DNA of 52,296 bases from Bordetella parapertussis (GTDB lineage Bacteria > Pseudomonadota > Gammaproteobacteria > Burkholderiales > SG8-41): the NCBI GenBank assembly GCA_945885345.1, contig CAMCYP010000026.1, positions 1 through 52,296 on the forward strand, given 5' to 3'. Within the stretch, counting starts at the first letter, position 1. The number at the start of each line of letters is the position of its first letter. The notes below the pieces were generated by a model, which saw only the letters and a program-made list of their open reading frames with translations, ran no database searches and had not been told where the DNA came from. Below, in pieces: positions 1-7,832 of this stretch. Position numbers and translations under genes: made by a program.

Positions 1-80
1 AGGAGTTCGTTGCCGTCAGCTGCCATGGCCGGCAATACGAAGAGCAGCGCCAGCGCGAGCAGCAGGCGTTTGAGGTTCAT
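1..80 (-). CDS. Secreted protein, N-terminal fragment (runs off the window)
   Basis: Only the first 26 codons lie in the window. They begin at an ATG at position 80 and read MNLKRLLLALALLFVLPAMA followed by ADGNELL, a clear Sec signal peptide with a likely cleavage after AMA. The gene lies 31 bases downstream of the ABC permease on the same strand, so it probably belongs to that operon. In similar clusters the third gene encodes a LolA-like outer-membrane lipoprotein-sorting protein. That identity is inferred from context only, because the mature domain is outside the window. Confidence 0.6.
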   Translation of the reverse strand, partial: MNLKRLLLALALLFVLPAMAADGNEL

Positions 81-111
81 GGCGGTTTCCCGTTTGTTGT
101 TGTGTTTGTGG

Positions 112-1359
112 TCAGACATGGCGCAGTGCCGTGATCGGATCCATGCGCGAGGCCTTCCATGCCGGCTGCAGGCTCGCGAGTCCCGCGACCACGATCACAA
201 TGACTGCGGTGGCAATGACATCGGATGCATCGAGCGAAGGTGACAGCAGCAGCCCCTGCTGCTGGCCGAAGTTGTAGGTTATTTTCCAGATATTCAGAGC
301 GTAGATTGCAGCCAGGCTCAGCGCCACACCGATGAATGTGCCGGCAGTGCCCAGCATCAGCCCTTCCGTGAGGAACATGCCGAGGATCCGGCCTGGCGGC
401 GTGCCGATGGCAGCGATCGCGCCGATTTCCCGGATGCGTTCGTACACCGCCATGACCATCACGTTCATTACCGAAACCAGCACGATGGAGATCAGCATGA
501 TCTTGATGGCCAGCGTGAGAACATCGATCATTTTCGCGATGTTCGAGAACGGGCTGAGACGCTCCCAGGTATGCAGTTCCAGCGCATTCTGGCCCGCCTT
601 GTTCTTGATGCCGGCCAGTACCGGCTGCAGGCGTTCGTTGGCCTGCTGGATCCGCTGCGGATCCTTGAGGCGCACGGCAATTTCACTGACTTCGGCGTCC
701 GTCATGCGCAACAGTTCGCGGGCGTCATCGATGTGGATGTAGCCGTCGCGGCCCCCGGGGCCGGTGGCGCTCTCCAGCGTACCGCGCACCTTGAAGGTCT
801 TGCCGTTGACCGAGCCGTCACGGTTGGTGGCGATCAGCACGACGGCATCGCCGGGGCTGACCTTCAGGCCGCGCGCGACCAGCACCGGGATCAACAGTTC
901 GCCGCGCACGACCAGCGCACCATCTTTGTTGCCTTCAAGCCGGCGGCCGGCCAGCAGCGGCAGTACGGCCGCTTCGGCCGCGGGATCGATGCCGTTGATG
1001 CGCAGGCTGGTGGTCTCGGTGAAATTGCTGAACATGGCGCCGAACTTGATGCGGGGAGACACCGCGGCCACTGCGGGATCCTGATTCAATTCCTTGCTGA
1101 CCCGTGCGACCACCTGCGGTGCCATGTTCAGATTCAGTGGCAGACTTTCTATTGAGGCCACATATCCCCTTCGATGAATCTGCAGATGGCCGAGCATCGA
1201 ATCGGTGATCTGGCCGATCATCAACTGCTTGAACGAACCGCTGATGGCCATGAACAGCAGCACAGCAGTAACGCCGATGACGATCAGCAAGGAAGTCAGC
1301 AGGGTGCGGCGCTGGTAGCGGAGCAGGTTGCGCGCGGCGAGCTGGATGAGCTTAAGCAT
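112..1359 (-). CDS. ABC transporter permease, MacB/LolC-E (FtsX-like) type
   Basis: 415 residues. There is one N-terminal membrane segment at about 20-42, a long periplasmic MacB-PCD-like domain (about 45-260) and three C-terminal membrane segments (about 280-400), ending in LQPAWKASRMDPITALRHV. The conserved 'AxxxDPxxALR' tail is the hallmark of the FtsX/LolC/MacB permease fold. Such permeases do not carry substrate through the membrane; they couple cytoplasmic ATP hydrolysis to movement of a periplasmic lipid, lipoprotein or peptide. The start overlaps the end of the ATPase gene by 8 bases, so the two are translationally coupled. The substrate cannot be told from sequence. Only one permease is present, so it would act as a homodimer. 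Confidence 0.88.
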   Translation of the reverse strand: MLKLIQLAARNLLRYQRRTLLTSLLIVIGVTAVLLFMAISGSFKQLMIGQITDSMLGHLQIHRRGYVASIESLPLNLNMAPQVVARVSKELNQDPAVAAVSPRIKFGAMFSNFTETTSLRINGIDPAAEAAVLPLLAGRRLEGNKDGALVVRGELLIPVLVARGLKVSPGDAVVLIATNRDGSVNGKTFKVRGTLESATGPGGRDGYIHIDDARELLRMTDAEVSEIAVRLKDPQRIQQANERLQPVLAGIKNKAGQNALELHTWERLSPFSNIAKMIDVLTLAIKIMLISIVLVSVMNVMVMAVYERIREIGAIAAIGTPPGRILGMFLTEGLMLGTAGTFIGVALSLAAIYALNIWKITYNFGQQQGLLLSPSLDASDVIATAVIVIVVAGLASLQPAWKASRMDPITALRHV

Positions 1360-2047
1360 GGATGACTCCCGCGTTCGCGGCCAGCCGGCCGTCCTCCAGG
1401 GTGAAGGTTACTTCGGCCTCGCGCATGACTTTCGGATCGTGGGTCGAAAACACAAATGTGGTGCCGAGCTGGTCGCGCATTTTTTTCATCAACTCGATGA
1501 TGCGACGTGCGGTGTCGTGGTCGAGGTTGGCGGTGGGTTCGTCGGCGAGCACCAGTTTCGAGTTCGAAACCAGCGCGCGGGCGACGGCGACGCGCTGCTT
1601 TTGTCCTCCCGAGAGCTGGTCCGGCCGTTTGTTGGCCTGGTCGGCCATGCCCACTGCATCCAGCATGGCCATTACCTGGGCACGGCGTTTTTCCGGCGGC
1701 CAGTTCTGCACCATGATCAGCGGGTATTCGATGTTTTCGTAGGCGGTGAACACCGGGATCAGGTTGAAGTCCTGGAAAATGAAGCCGATGTGATTGCCGC
1801 GGAATTTTGCGCTGGCACGCCGGTCAAGCGATGCGACATCGGTTTCGAGTACCGAAATGTGGCCGCTGGTGGGGTGATCCAGGCAGCCGATCATGTTGAG
1901 CACCGTGCTTTTTCCGCTGCCGGACGGGCCGACAAAGGCGACGAACGATGCCGGCTCGATGGTGAAGTCGATGCCGCGTACGGCCGGGACGTCGATATCA
2001 CCGATGCGATAGGTTTTGGTGAGTCCTTCAGCGTGGATCAGGCTCAT
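1352..2047 (-). CDS. ABC transporter ATP-binding protein, LolD/MacB family
   Basis: 231 residues from the ATG at 2047 (MSLIHAEGLTKTYRIG). A longer reading to 2122 exists but adds 25 residues absent from the family. Visible motifs are Walker A GPSGSGKST (40-48), Q-loop Gln92, signature LSGGQ (145-149), Walker B LVLADE (165-170) and switch His203. The 'IGFIFQDFNLIPVFTAYENI' region is typical of LolD/MacB ATPases. It powers the adjacent permease, with which it overlaps by 8 bases. No substrate-specific feature is visible. Confidence 0.92.
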   Translation of the reverse strand: MSLIHAEGLTKTYRIGDIDVPAVRGIDFTIEPASFVAFVGPSGSGKSTVLNMIGCLDHPTSGHISVLETDVASLDRRASAKFRGNHIGFIFQDFNLIPVFTAYENIEYPLIMVQNWPPEKRRAQVMAMLDAVGMADQANKRPDQLSGGQKQRVAVARALVSNSKLVLADEPTANLDHDTARRIIELMKKMRDQLGTTFVFSTHDPKVMREAEVTFTLEDGRLAANAGVIHA

Positions 2048-2178
2048 GCTTGCTGGTATCCGTTGAGGTTCGGAAAAGCCAAGTCTGACGTCGCCGCCGG
2101 TTCGAGTATTGACAAGGATCAATTCAGGCCGGGAAAAGAGCCGGGAAAGTGCGGGGACGCGGCGGCGGCCTTGGCCCT

Positions 2179-2853
2179 TTATAAGGGTTTCCCGGGCTGG
2201 AACACCAGGAAATACTGGTTTGGCAGAAAACCGTGTTCTTCAGCCAACCGGTAGCCGGCGCGTTGCAGTTCGGTCTTGACCTGTTCCGGCGCGATGCGCG
2301 CGGCTTTGGGCGGGCCTTCCGGTGAGTCCATCCGGAAGTCGATGATCGCCAGCTTGCCGCCGGGTTTTAGTGACGCCTGCAGCTCGCGGAAGTACTGTTC
2401 GCGATTTTCGACGTGGTGATAGACGTCGACAAGGATGACCACATCGGCTTTTTCCGGCAGCCGCGGGTCGCCCGGTTTTGCCTGCACCGCGCTGATGTTT
2501 TTCAGGCCTTCACGTTTGGCGCGGTCGGCGAGGTACTTCACCATGTCGGGTTCGGTGTCGAGGCCGTAGACCCGGCCCTGCGGCACCATGTGCGCGAAGC
2601 GTGCAGAGAAATAGCCCGTGCCCGAGCCGATGTCGGCGACGACTGCGTCCGGTTTCAGTTTCAGTGCCTGGATGACTTCATGCGGTTTCTGCCAGGCATC
2701 GCGTTTCGGATCGTCAAAAATCTTGGCCCAGTGCGCGGCGCCGCTGAAGCTGTGGTCGTGGCTGTGCGGCGATTGTGCTGCCGCCGGATTTGCAAGCAGT
2801 AACAGGCCGAGCGCGGCGGCTGGGATGGCGCTTTGGAGCAGCGGATATTTCAT
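2179..2853 (-). CDS. Secreted class I SAM-dependent methyltransferase
   Basis: 224 residues from the ATG at 2853 (MKYPLLQSAIPAAALG), giving a good signal peptide ending PAAA before QSPHSHDHS. The upstream alternative at 2883 would bury the signal. A Rossmann methyltransferase domain follows, with motif I ADIGSGTGYF (73-82) and 'VVILVDVYHHV' as motif II. A His-rich stretch (HSHDHSF) lies just after the cleavage site. Periplasmic methyltransferases of this type are widespread but mostly uncharacterised, and the periplasm is not known to contain SAM, so a true export signal is puzzling. It lies 38 bases downstream of the 2892-3524 gene and is probably cotranscribed with it. Confidence 0.8.
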   Translation of the reverse strand: MKYPLLQSAIPAAALGLLLLANPAAAQSPHSHDHSFSGAAHWAKIFDDPKRDAWQKPHEVIQALKLKPDAVVADIGSGTGYFSARFAHMVPQGRVYGLDTEPDMVKYLADRAKREGLKNISAVQAKPGDPRLPEKADVVILVDVYHHVENREQYFRELQASLKPGGKLAIIDFRMDSPEGPPKAARIAPEQVKTELQRAGYRLAEEHGFLPNQYFLVFQPGKPL

Positions 2854-2891
2854 TTCAGTTCCTGAAAATGTTGCGGCTGTCACGGGTGGGC

Positions 2892-3524
2892 TCAGTGATT
2901 GTGTGCGGGTGTGGCAGGGGTCGTTGCGCCGCGTGGACCGCCGGAGCCCATGGCCATGCGCGCGTTCAGGCCGCGATGGAAGGCAGCAGGCCCTTCGTTC
3001 ACCAGCTCAGTGACTTCACCGGCGTGGGCCTGCAAGGCAGCCACCAGTTTGGCGTCGGTCGACGTGCGGGTGACGATGGCGCCCTTGTCGGTCATTTTGA
3101 CCACGGACCTGATCTTGTCCGCGTTGTCGAAAATCACCGGCAGCGTCGTGCTGAAAATGTTGAATTCGCGGCCGTCTTTAAGCCGGCCCGACATGCTGGC
3201 GACATGCGCCTTGATCGCCTGCGCTATTTTCGGATCGTCGGATTCGGTGACGGTTGTGATGCCGTCGGGCAGCAGGGTCACGGTGCGGTTTATTTTCGCA
3301 TTGTTGTGCACCAGGTCCATCACCAGCCCCATGTCGGTGGCCGAGTTGGCGTCCTGTTTGGTCAGCATTGCGGCTGGGCCCATGCCGCGTCCCATCATCG
3401 GGCCATGTCCTGCGGCGCCGTGGTCGTGGTTCATGCCGGAACCGGTGGATTGGGCGGATACCGTGGCTGCAGCGAATACCAGCGCTGCAGCAAGGGCAAT
3501 GGCGATCTGGCTGCTGTGTTTCAT
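2892..3524 (-). CDS. Secreted protein of unknown function, Gly/His/Met-rich N-terminus
   Basis: 210 residues with a Sec signal peptide (MKHSSQIAIALAAALVFAAATVSAQ). A Gly/His/Met-rich stretch with 'MNHDHGAAGHGPMMGRGMG' follows, then an alpha/beta domain from about residue 55 containing 'TVTESDDPKIAQAIKAHVASM' and 'GAIVTRTSTDAKLVAALQAH', which look like two internal half-repeats. The tail is Pro/Ala/His-rich (ATTPATPAHNH). The half-repeat 'V-T-T-S-D-xx-L-V-xx-I-x-x-H' pattern is one I associate with small periplasmic proteins near metal-resistance genes, but I do not recognise a named family. An SD-like sequence (AGAGGAG) precedes the ATG. Its neighbours are another His/Met-rich secreted protein upstream and the methyltransferase downstream. 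Confidence 0.75.
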   Translation of the reverse strand: MKHSSQIAIALAAALVFAAATVSAQSTGSGMNHDHGAAGHGPMMGRGMGPAAMLTKQDANSATDMGLVMDLVHNNAKINRTVTLLPDGITTVTESDDPKIAQAIKAHVASMSGRLKDGREFNIFSTTLPVIFDNADKIRSVVKMTDKGAIVTRTSTDAKLVAALQAHAGEVTELVNEGPAAFHRGLNARMAMGSGGPRGATTPATPAHNH

Positions 3525-3587
3525 GTTGTTTCTCCTCTGTTCCGGAAAAGAAGAAGGGACGACTGTTGCCGCCCCTCCCGTTGCGGC

Positions 3588-4013
3588 TTAGTGCTTGTGC
3601 TCTTCGTTGCCGCGGTTGCGGCCCTGCGGACCACGGTGTTCCGGCATGGTGATGCCTTTTTCCGCGGCGCGTTTCTGCATTTCGGCGCGGTTGGCCGATG
3701 CGATCTGCTGGCGCTCTTCGGGGGTTTTCGCGGCGCGCATTTTTTCCTGCATCGCGCTGCGTTCTTCCGGAGTGACCAGCGACTGCGCGCCGTGGCTGCC
3801 ATGGCCCCTGGTTTCGCCACGTTTGGCGTGTTTGTCGCCGTCGTGGTTCATGCCTTTGTGCATGCGGTCTTTCATGTCGTGCTGCATGCCCTGGTGCTGG
3901 CCGCCCTGCACACCGTGTTCCATGTTGCCGTGCATCTGGCCCGGCTGGGCGTAGGCGGCGGTAACACCGAGGGTCAGTGCGATGGCGATTGCGGTTTTGT
4001 TGAGCTTGTTCAT
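3588..4013 (-). CDS. Small secreted His/Met/Gln-rich protein (Spy/CpxP-like composition)
   Basis: 141 residues. A signal peptide (MNKLNKTAIAIALTLGVTAAYA) is followed by a low-complexity region full of His, Met, Gln and Gly (about 23-75). A short helical segment then contains 'LVTPEERSAMQEKMRAAKTP' and further 'EERQQIASANRAEMQKRA', reminiscent of the helical LTxxQ-like segments of Spy/CpxP proteins. It is the first gene of the minus-strand group and is divergent from the two-component system at 4236, which suggests that system may control it. A role in periplasmic metal binding or envelope stress is an inference from composition and position. Confidence 0.75.
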   Translation of the reverse strand: MNKLNKTAIAIALTLGVTAAYAQPGQMHGNMEHGVQGGQHQGMQHDMKDRMHKGMNHDGDKHAKRGETRGHGSHGAQSLVTPEERSAMQEKMRAAKTPEERQQIASANRAEMQKRAAEKGITMPEHRGPQGRNRGNEEHKH

Positions 4014-4177
4014 GGTCTCTTCCTTTGCAATGGTTGTGGTTTATGCCGGATTGCCCCTGATCGTCCGGTTCTGCGGTTCCGGGCTTTCCTGACGCCCTGA
4101 TTAACGCATTAGCCTGTAAATCAACTGTTGCCGGCAAGGGGCTTTTGGTATCGCTGCTTTGCAGTCCGGAACGCATT

Positions 4178-4195
4178 GATACACTGCGATACAAT
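4178..4195 (+). promoter_or_regulatory. Candidate response-regulator site overlapping a -10 element
   Basis: Two copies of GATACA start exactly 10 bases apart (4178 and 4188). The second overlaps a possible -10 hexamer TACAAT (4190-4195), 41 bases before the response-regulator start codon. Direct hexamer repeats on one DNA face are typical binding sites of OmpR-family regulators. No good -35 element is visible at the right distance, which would fit activator dependence. The site lies in the 222-base divergent gap shared with the His/Met-rich protein gene. Confidence 0.35.
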
Positions 4196-4235
4196 TTTTC
4201 CGGCCGGCGGGTCGCTCCTCCGGTATAAACAGCGC

Positions 4236-4961
4236 ATGACTGCCCCCGACCACATCCTGGTGGTGGATGACGACACGGAAATCCGCAACCTGCTGCGCGA
4301 ATACCTGCAGCAGCAGGGTTACCGCGTCACTGCCCTCGCCGACGGCAGGGGCTTGCGCGCGGCGGTGGATACTGCCCCGCCTGACCTGGTCATCCTCGAC
4401 GTCATGATGCCCGGCGAAGATGGCCTGACGCTGTGCCGGGAATTGCGCGCGCGTTCGGGGGTGCCGATCATCATGCTCACCGCACGCGGCGAGGAAACCG
4501 ATCGCATCGTCGGCCTCGAACTGGGCGCCGATGATTACATCGCCAAACCGTTCAGCCCGCGGGAGCTGCTGGCGCGCATCAAAAGTGTGCTGCGCCGCGC
4601 GCGGGCTTTGCCGGAAAACCTGCGGCACGAGGAATCCGGCGTGTTCCGTTTTGCCGGCTGGACGCTGGATGCGGCGACCCGCAACCTGACCTCACCCGCC
4701 GGTGTGGTGGTGGCGCTGAGCGGCACCGATTTCCGCCTGCTGAAAATATTTGTTGACCATCCCAACCGCGTGCTGACCCGCGACCAGTTGATCGACCTGA
4801 TGCTGGCGCGTGAAGCCGGACCGTATGACCGCGCAATCGACGTGCAGGTCAGCCGCCTGCGCCAGCGCCTCGGCGAGGATGCGAAAGAACCGGCGATCAT
4901 CAAGACCGTACGCGGCCAGGGTTATGTATTTGCCGCGCATGTCGAGGCGGGTGTGCGATGA
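4236..4961 (+). CDS. OmpR-family DNA-binding response regulator
   Basis: 241 residues from the ATG at 4236 (MTAPDHILVVDDD). Upstream in-frame starts add sequence unlike the family. The receiver domain (about 1-120) has the acidic pair Asp11/Asp12, phosphoacceptor Asp55 in VILDVMMPG, the LTARG switch threonine and Lys104 in YIAKPF. The winged-helix domain (about 140-236) ends with RLRQRLGEDAKEPAIIKTV and the wing RGQGYVFA. Its stop overlaps the kinase start (ATGA), so the two are coupled. It resembles the OmpR/TctD group, but the signal cannot be named from sequence. Confidence 0.95.
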   Translation: MTAPDHILVVDDDTEIRNLLREYLQQQGYRVTALADGRGLRAAVDTAPPDLVILDVMMPGEDGLTLCRELRARSGVPIIMLTARGEETDRIVGLELGADDYIAKPFSPRELLARIKSVLRRARALPENLRHEESGVFRFAGWTLDAATRNLTSPAGVVVALSGTDFRLLKIFVDHPNRVLTRDQLIDLMLAREAGPYDRAIDVQVSRLRQRLGEDAKEPAIIKTVRGQGYVFAAHVEAGVR

Positions 4962-6391
4962 GCCTGCTGCCGCGTTCCTTGTTCAGCCGCCTCACGCTGG
5001 TGCTGTTGGGTGGCCTGCTGACTGCGCAACTGCTAAGTTTTGCCGTGCACATGCACGACCGCGGCGAATTGCTGGCTCAGGCCAGCGGCATGCAGTCGGC
5101 GCAGCGCATTGCCGACATCGTGCGCCTGCTCGATACGCTGACGCCGGCGGAGCGCCTGCGCATCGCCAAGGTCATCAGCGCGCCGCCGCTGACGGTGGCG
5201 CTGGATCGCGGCCCGCTGGCCGCCCCCGGTGCCGGAACTGATGCCGGTGCGCGGGCGATGATCTTCACCACGCTGCTGCGGCAGTTTCTCGGTGATCAGC
5301 GGCCGGTCGTGGTCGGCATGGCAGAGGGAGTGTCCCGGCGGGGAGAAGGACACGGCAGGCGATGGGCGAACGGCGACGATGATCACGACTGGTGGCCGCC
5401 GATGATGCGCCATGGTGGCCAGCCCGGCGGCGGTCCTGCGTTTGTCGCGCAGGTGCGGCTGCAGGACGGCACGCTGGCAACCTTCGATGCCCGTCAGCCG
5501 CAGGCGACCGAGAACTGGCCGTACCGCGTGTTGCTGAGCATCACGCTTTTGCTGGCCGCGGTGATCGCGGTGTCGCTGGTGGCGGTGCGCTGGGCGACAA
5601 GGCCGCTGAAAACGCTGGCCGATGCTGCGGACGAACTGGGCAAAAACATCAACCGCCCGCCGCTGGCGGAAACCGGCCCGACCGAGGTGGCGAGCGCGGC
5701 ACGTGCCTTCAATACCATGCAGTCGCGGCTTGCAACATATCTGCGCGAACGCACCCAGGTTCTGGCGGCGATGTCGCATGACCTGAAGACGCCGATCACG
5801 CGGCTGCGCTTGCGGGCGGAACTGCTGGAGGATGCGGATCTGCGCGCCAAGTTCGGTGGCGACCTGCAGGAAATGGAGACCATGGTGTTGTCCGCGCTGG
5901 ATTTTCTGCGCGGCATGGACAACGGCGAGCCGGTGCAGCCGGTCGACGTGATGGCCTTGCTCGAAAGTCTGCAGGCGGATCTGCGCGAGACCGGGGGCAC
6001 GGTGACCATCAGCGGATCGGCCGCGGGCCCGTATCCGGGGCGGCCGCAGGCACTGAAACGTTGCCTGGCGAATGTATTGGAAAACGCGATCAAGTACGGC
6101 AAGTCTGCGCGGGTTGTCATTGATGACAACGCCGGGCGGCTGCAAATCAGCATCCTTGATGAAGGCCCGGGCCTGCCGCCGGACCAGCTGGAAAAAGTGT
6201 TCGAGCCGTTTTACCGAGTCGAGGGTTCGCGCAACCGCGATACCGGCGGCACCGGGCTGGGGCTGGCGATTGTGAAGAATGTCGTGGAACTGCACGGTGG
6301 CAGCATCGAACTGCGCAATCGCGCGGAAGGCGGGCTGGTGGCGGTGCTGACGCTGCCGCGCATGCGCAATCCGGGATTGCCGCCGCGGTGA
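4958..6391 (+). CDS. Membrane sensor histidine kinase (EnvZ-like)
   Basis: 477 residues. Membrane segment 1 is at about 10-30 and segment 2 at about 188-208, with roughly 155 periplasmic residues between them. A HAMP domain (about 209-265) begins RWATRPLKTLADAADEL. The H-box AAMSHDLKTPITRLR carries the phosphoacceptor His274. The HATPase domain has N-box NVLENAIKYG, G1 DEGPGLPP and G2 GTGLGLAIVK. The periplasmic loop is unusual: around residues 125-155 it is rich in Gly, Arg, His, Asp and Trp (with 'DDDHDWWPPMMRHGG'). This could be a flexible metal- or polymer-contacting insert, which would agree with the His/Met-rich proteins encoded divergently. The start overlaps the regulator stop by 4 bases. 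Confidence 0.94.
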   Translation: MSLLPRSLFSRLTLVLLGGLLTAQLLSFAVHMHDRGELLAQASGMQSAQRIADIVRLLDTLTPAERLRIAKVISAPPLTVALDRGPLAAPGAGTDAGARAMIFTTLLRQFLGDQRPVVVGMAEGVSRRGEGHGRRWANGDDDHDWWPPMMRHGGQPGGGPAFVAQVRLQDGTLATFDARQPQATENWPYRVLLSITLLLAAVIAVSLVAVRWATRPLKTLADAADELGKNINRPPLAETGPTEVASAARAFNTMQSRLATYLRERTQVLAAMSHDLKTPITRLRLRAELLEDADLRAKFGGDLQEMETMVLSALDFLRGMDNGEPVQPVDVMALLESLQADLRETGGTVTISGSAAGPYPGRPQALKRCLANVLENAIKYGKSARVVIDDNAGRLQISILDEGPGLPPDQLEKVFEPFYRVEGSRNRDTGGTGLGLAIVKNVVELHGGSIELRNRAEGGLVAVLTLPRMRNPGLPPR

Positions 6392-6426
6392 TTATGCACG
6401 GGTGAATCGACATCTGATGACCTGAC

Positions 6427-7713
6427 ATGGACCCCATGACTTCCAATGCGACGCGCAATGCCGCCGACGAACTGAATCATGGTTGCGACTGTCGTACCCT
6501 GGATCAGGATCTGTTGCGCCAGCGCCTGGAAAGCGATCCCGGGCTGAGCGGCATTGCGCAAAGCATCGGGCAGACCCGGCCTCATTTGTTTTCGGATACG
6601 GTGGTATTTGTCTCGCGCCCGATGGCGGACACCATTACACGTACGGTGGAGCTCATCGAACAGGTCATTGCGCTGCCGGCCTACCAGGAGCTGGCGTTGT
6701 CGCGGGCACCTAGAATTGCGCGAAGCGCATTCGGACCTCTCGGCGTGTTCATGGGCTACGACTTTCACGTTGGCGCGCAGGGGCCGTGGCTGATCGAGAT
6801 CAATACCAATGCAGGTGGCGCGCTGCTAAATGCGGCGCTGGCACGTGCCCAGCATGCCTGTTGCGAGGTGATGCAATGGGCCTATACGCCGGGCCATGAA
6901 TTGCCAGCGGTGGAGCAGGAGTTCTGCGACATGTTCCTGGCCGAGTGGCGTCTGCAACGCGGCGGTGCGCCGGCTGGCGAAGTGGCTATCGTCGATGACG
7001 GGCCTGCCGCCCAGTACCTGGCGCCAGAGTTCGAATTGTTTCGGCAGATGTTCCGGCGTAACGGCCTGTCTGCGCGCATTGCCGACCCGCAGGAGTTCGA
7101 GTGGCGGGAAGGCAGGCTCTGGCACCAGGGCAGTGTTGTCGGCATGGTTTACAACCGGCTGACCGATTTCTATCTTGCCGAGCCCGGCCACCAGGCTTTG
7201 CGCCAGGCCTACGAGGCGGGTGCTGTCGTGCTGACCCCGCACCCGCGCGCCCATGCGCTGCACGCGGACAAGCGCAATCTGATCACACTGAGCGATGACC
7301 GGTTATTGAGTAACTGGGGGGTGCCTGCGGTTGTTCGTGATTCGCTCAAGGCCGCAATTCCCCGAACATATACGGTCACCGCAGAAAACGCGGATGATCT
7401 GTGGAGTCGGCGCCGGCAACTTTTTTTCAAACCATTCGCTGGTTACGGTGCTAAGGCGGCCTACCGAGGCGACAAGCTGACGCGCCGGGTCTGGGGCGAG
7501 ATTCTCGCTGGCGATTTTGTGGCGCAGGAATTGGTGCCCCCGGGCGAGCGCCTGGTGGCAGTCGACGGCGTTCGAACCGACCTGAAGTTCGATGTCCGCG
7601 CGTACACCTACGCCGGCAAGGTGCAACTCCTCGCCGCGCGCATCTATTCGGGCCAGACCACCAATTTCCGCACCCCGGGTGGCGGTTTTGCACCGGTGGT
7701 CGTGGCGCCCTAG
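6427..7713 (+). CDS. ATP-grasp-like protein (circularly permuted type), substrate unknown
   Basis: 428 residues; start chosen at ATG 6427 (a second ATG lies at 6436). No signal peptide or membrane segment. The middle holds 'GYDFHVGAQGPWLIEINTNA', an E-I-N-x-N metal-binding element like that of ATP-grasp enzymes, and 'VYNRLTDFYL'. The C-terminal part has 'LFFKPFAGYGAKAAYRG' (nucleotide-binding Lys and Gly-rich loop) and 'FVAQELVPPGERL'. This order, with the E-I-N element before the KP-x-x-GYG loop, suggests a permuted ATP-grasp domain related to the glutathionylspermidine-synthase-like group. Such enzymes join a carboxylate to an amine or thiol using ATP. It follows the kinase by 35 bases and may be its operon partner. 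I do not recognise a specific named family. Confidence 0.6.
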   Translation: MDPMTSNATRNAADELNHGCDCRTLDQDLLRQRLESDPGLSGIAQSIGQTRPHLFSDTVVFVSRPMADTITRTVELIEQVIALPAYQELALSRAPRIARSAFGPLGVFMGYDFHVGAQGPWLIEINTNAGGALLNAALARAQHACCEVMQWAYTPGHELPAVEQEFCDMFLAEWRLQRGGAPAGEVAIVDDGPAAQYLAPEFELFRQMFRRNGLSARIADPQEFEWREGRLWHQGSVVGMVYNRLTDFYLAEPGHQALRQAYEAGAVVLTPHPRAHALHADKRNLITLSDDRLLSNWGVPAVVRDSLKAAIPRTYTVTAENADDLWSRRRQLFFKPFAGYGAKAAYRGDKLTRRVWGEILAGDFVAQELVPPGERLVAVDGVRTDLKFDVRAYTYAGKVQLLAARIYSGQTTNFRTPGGGFAPVVVAP

Positions 7714-7728
7714 CCCGAGCCATGCTGT

Positions 7729-7782
7729 TTGCATGATCCATATCAAGCGGTCCCGGCATGCAACCGCCATACTGATGGCGGT
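7729..7782 (+). promoter_or_regulatory. Two inverted repeats upstream of the permease gene
   Basis: A 7-base inverted repeat TTGCATG (7729-7735) / CATGCAA (7757-7763) is followed directly by a perfect 8-base hairpin ACCGCCAT-ACTG-ATGGCGGT (7763-7782). Both lie within the 119-base gap before the DUF318 permease. They could be a repressor operator and an RNA hairpin, or a weak terminator of the ATP-grasp gene without a T-run. The symmetry is visible; the function is a guess. Confidence 0.35.
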
Positions 7783-7832
7783 ATCCTCCGCATGAAGTTG
7801 AGGTTCTCCGGTTTCGACGAAAGCCTGTTTTG

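Noticed and set aside
2775..4100. A 441-codon open frame on the plus strand
   Set aside because: It spans three minus-strand genes and their gaps, has no signal peptide or known motif, and its composition is that of antisense sequence.
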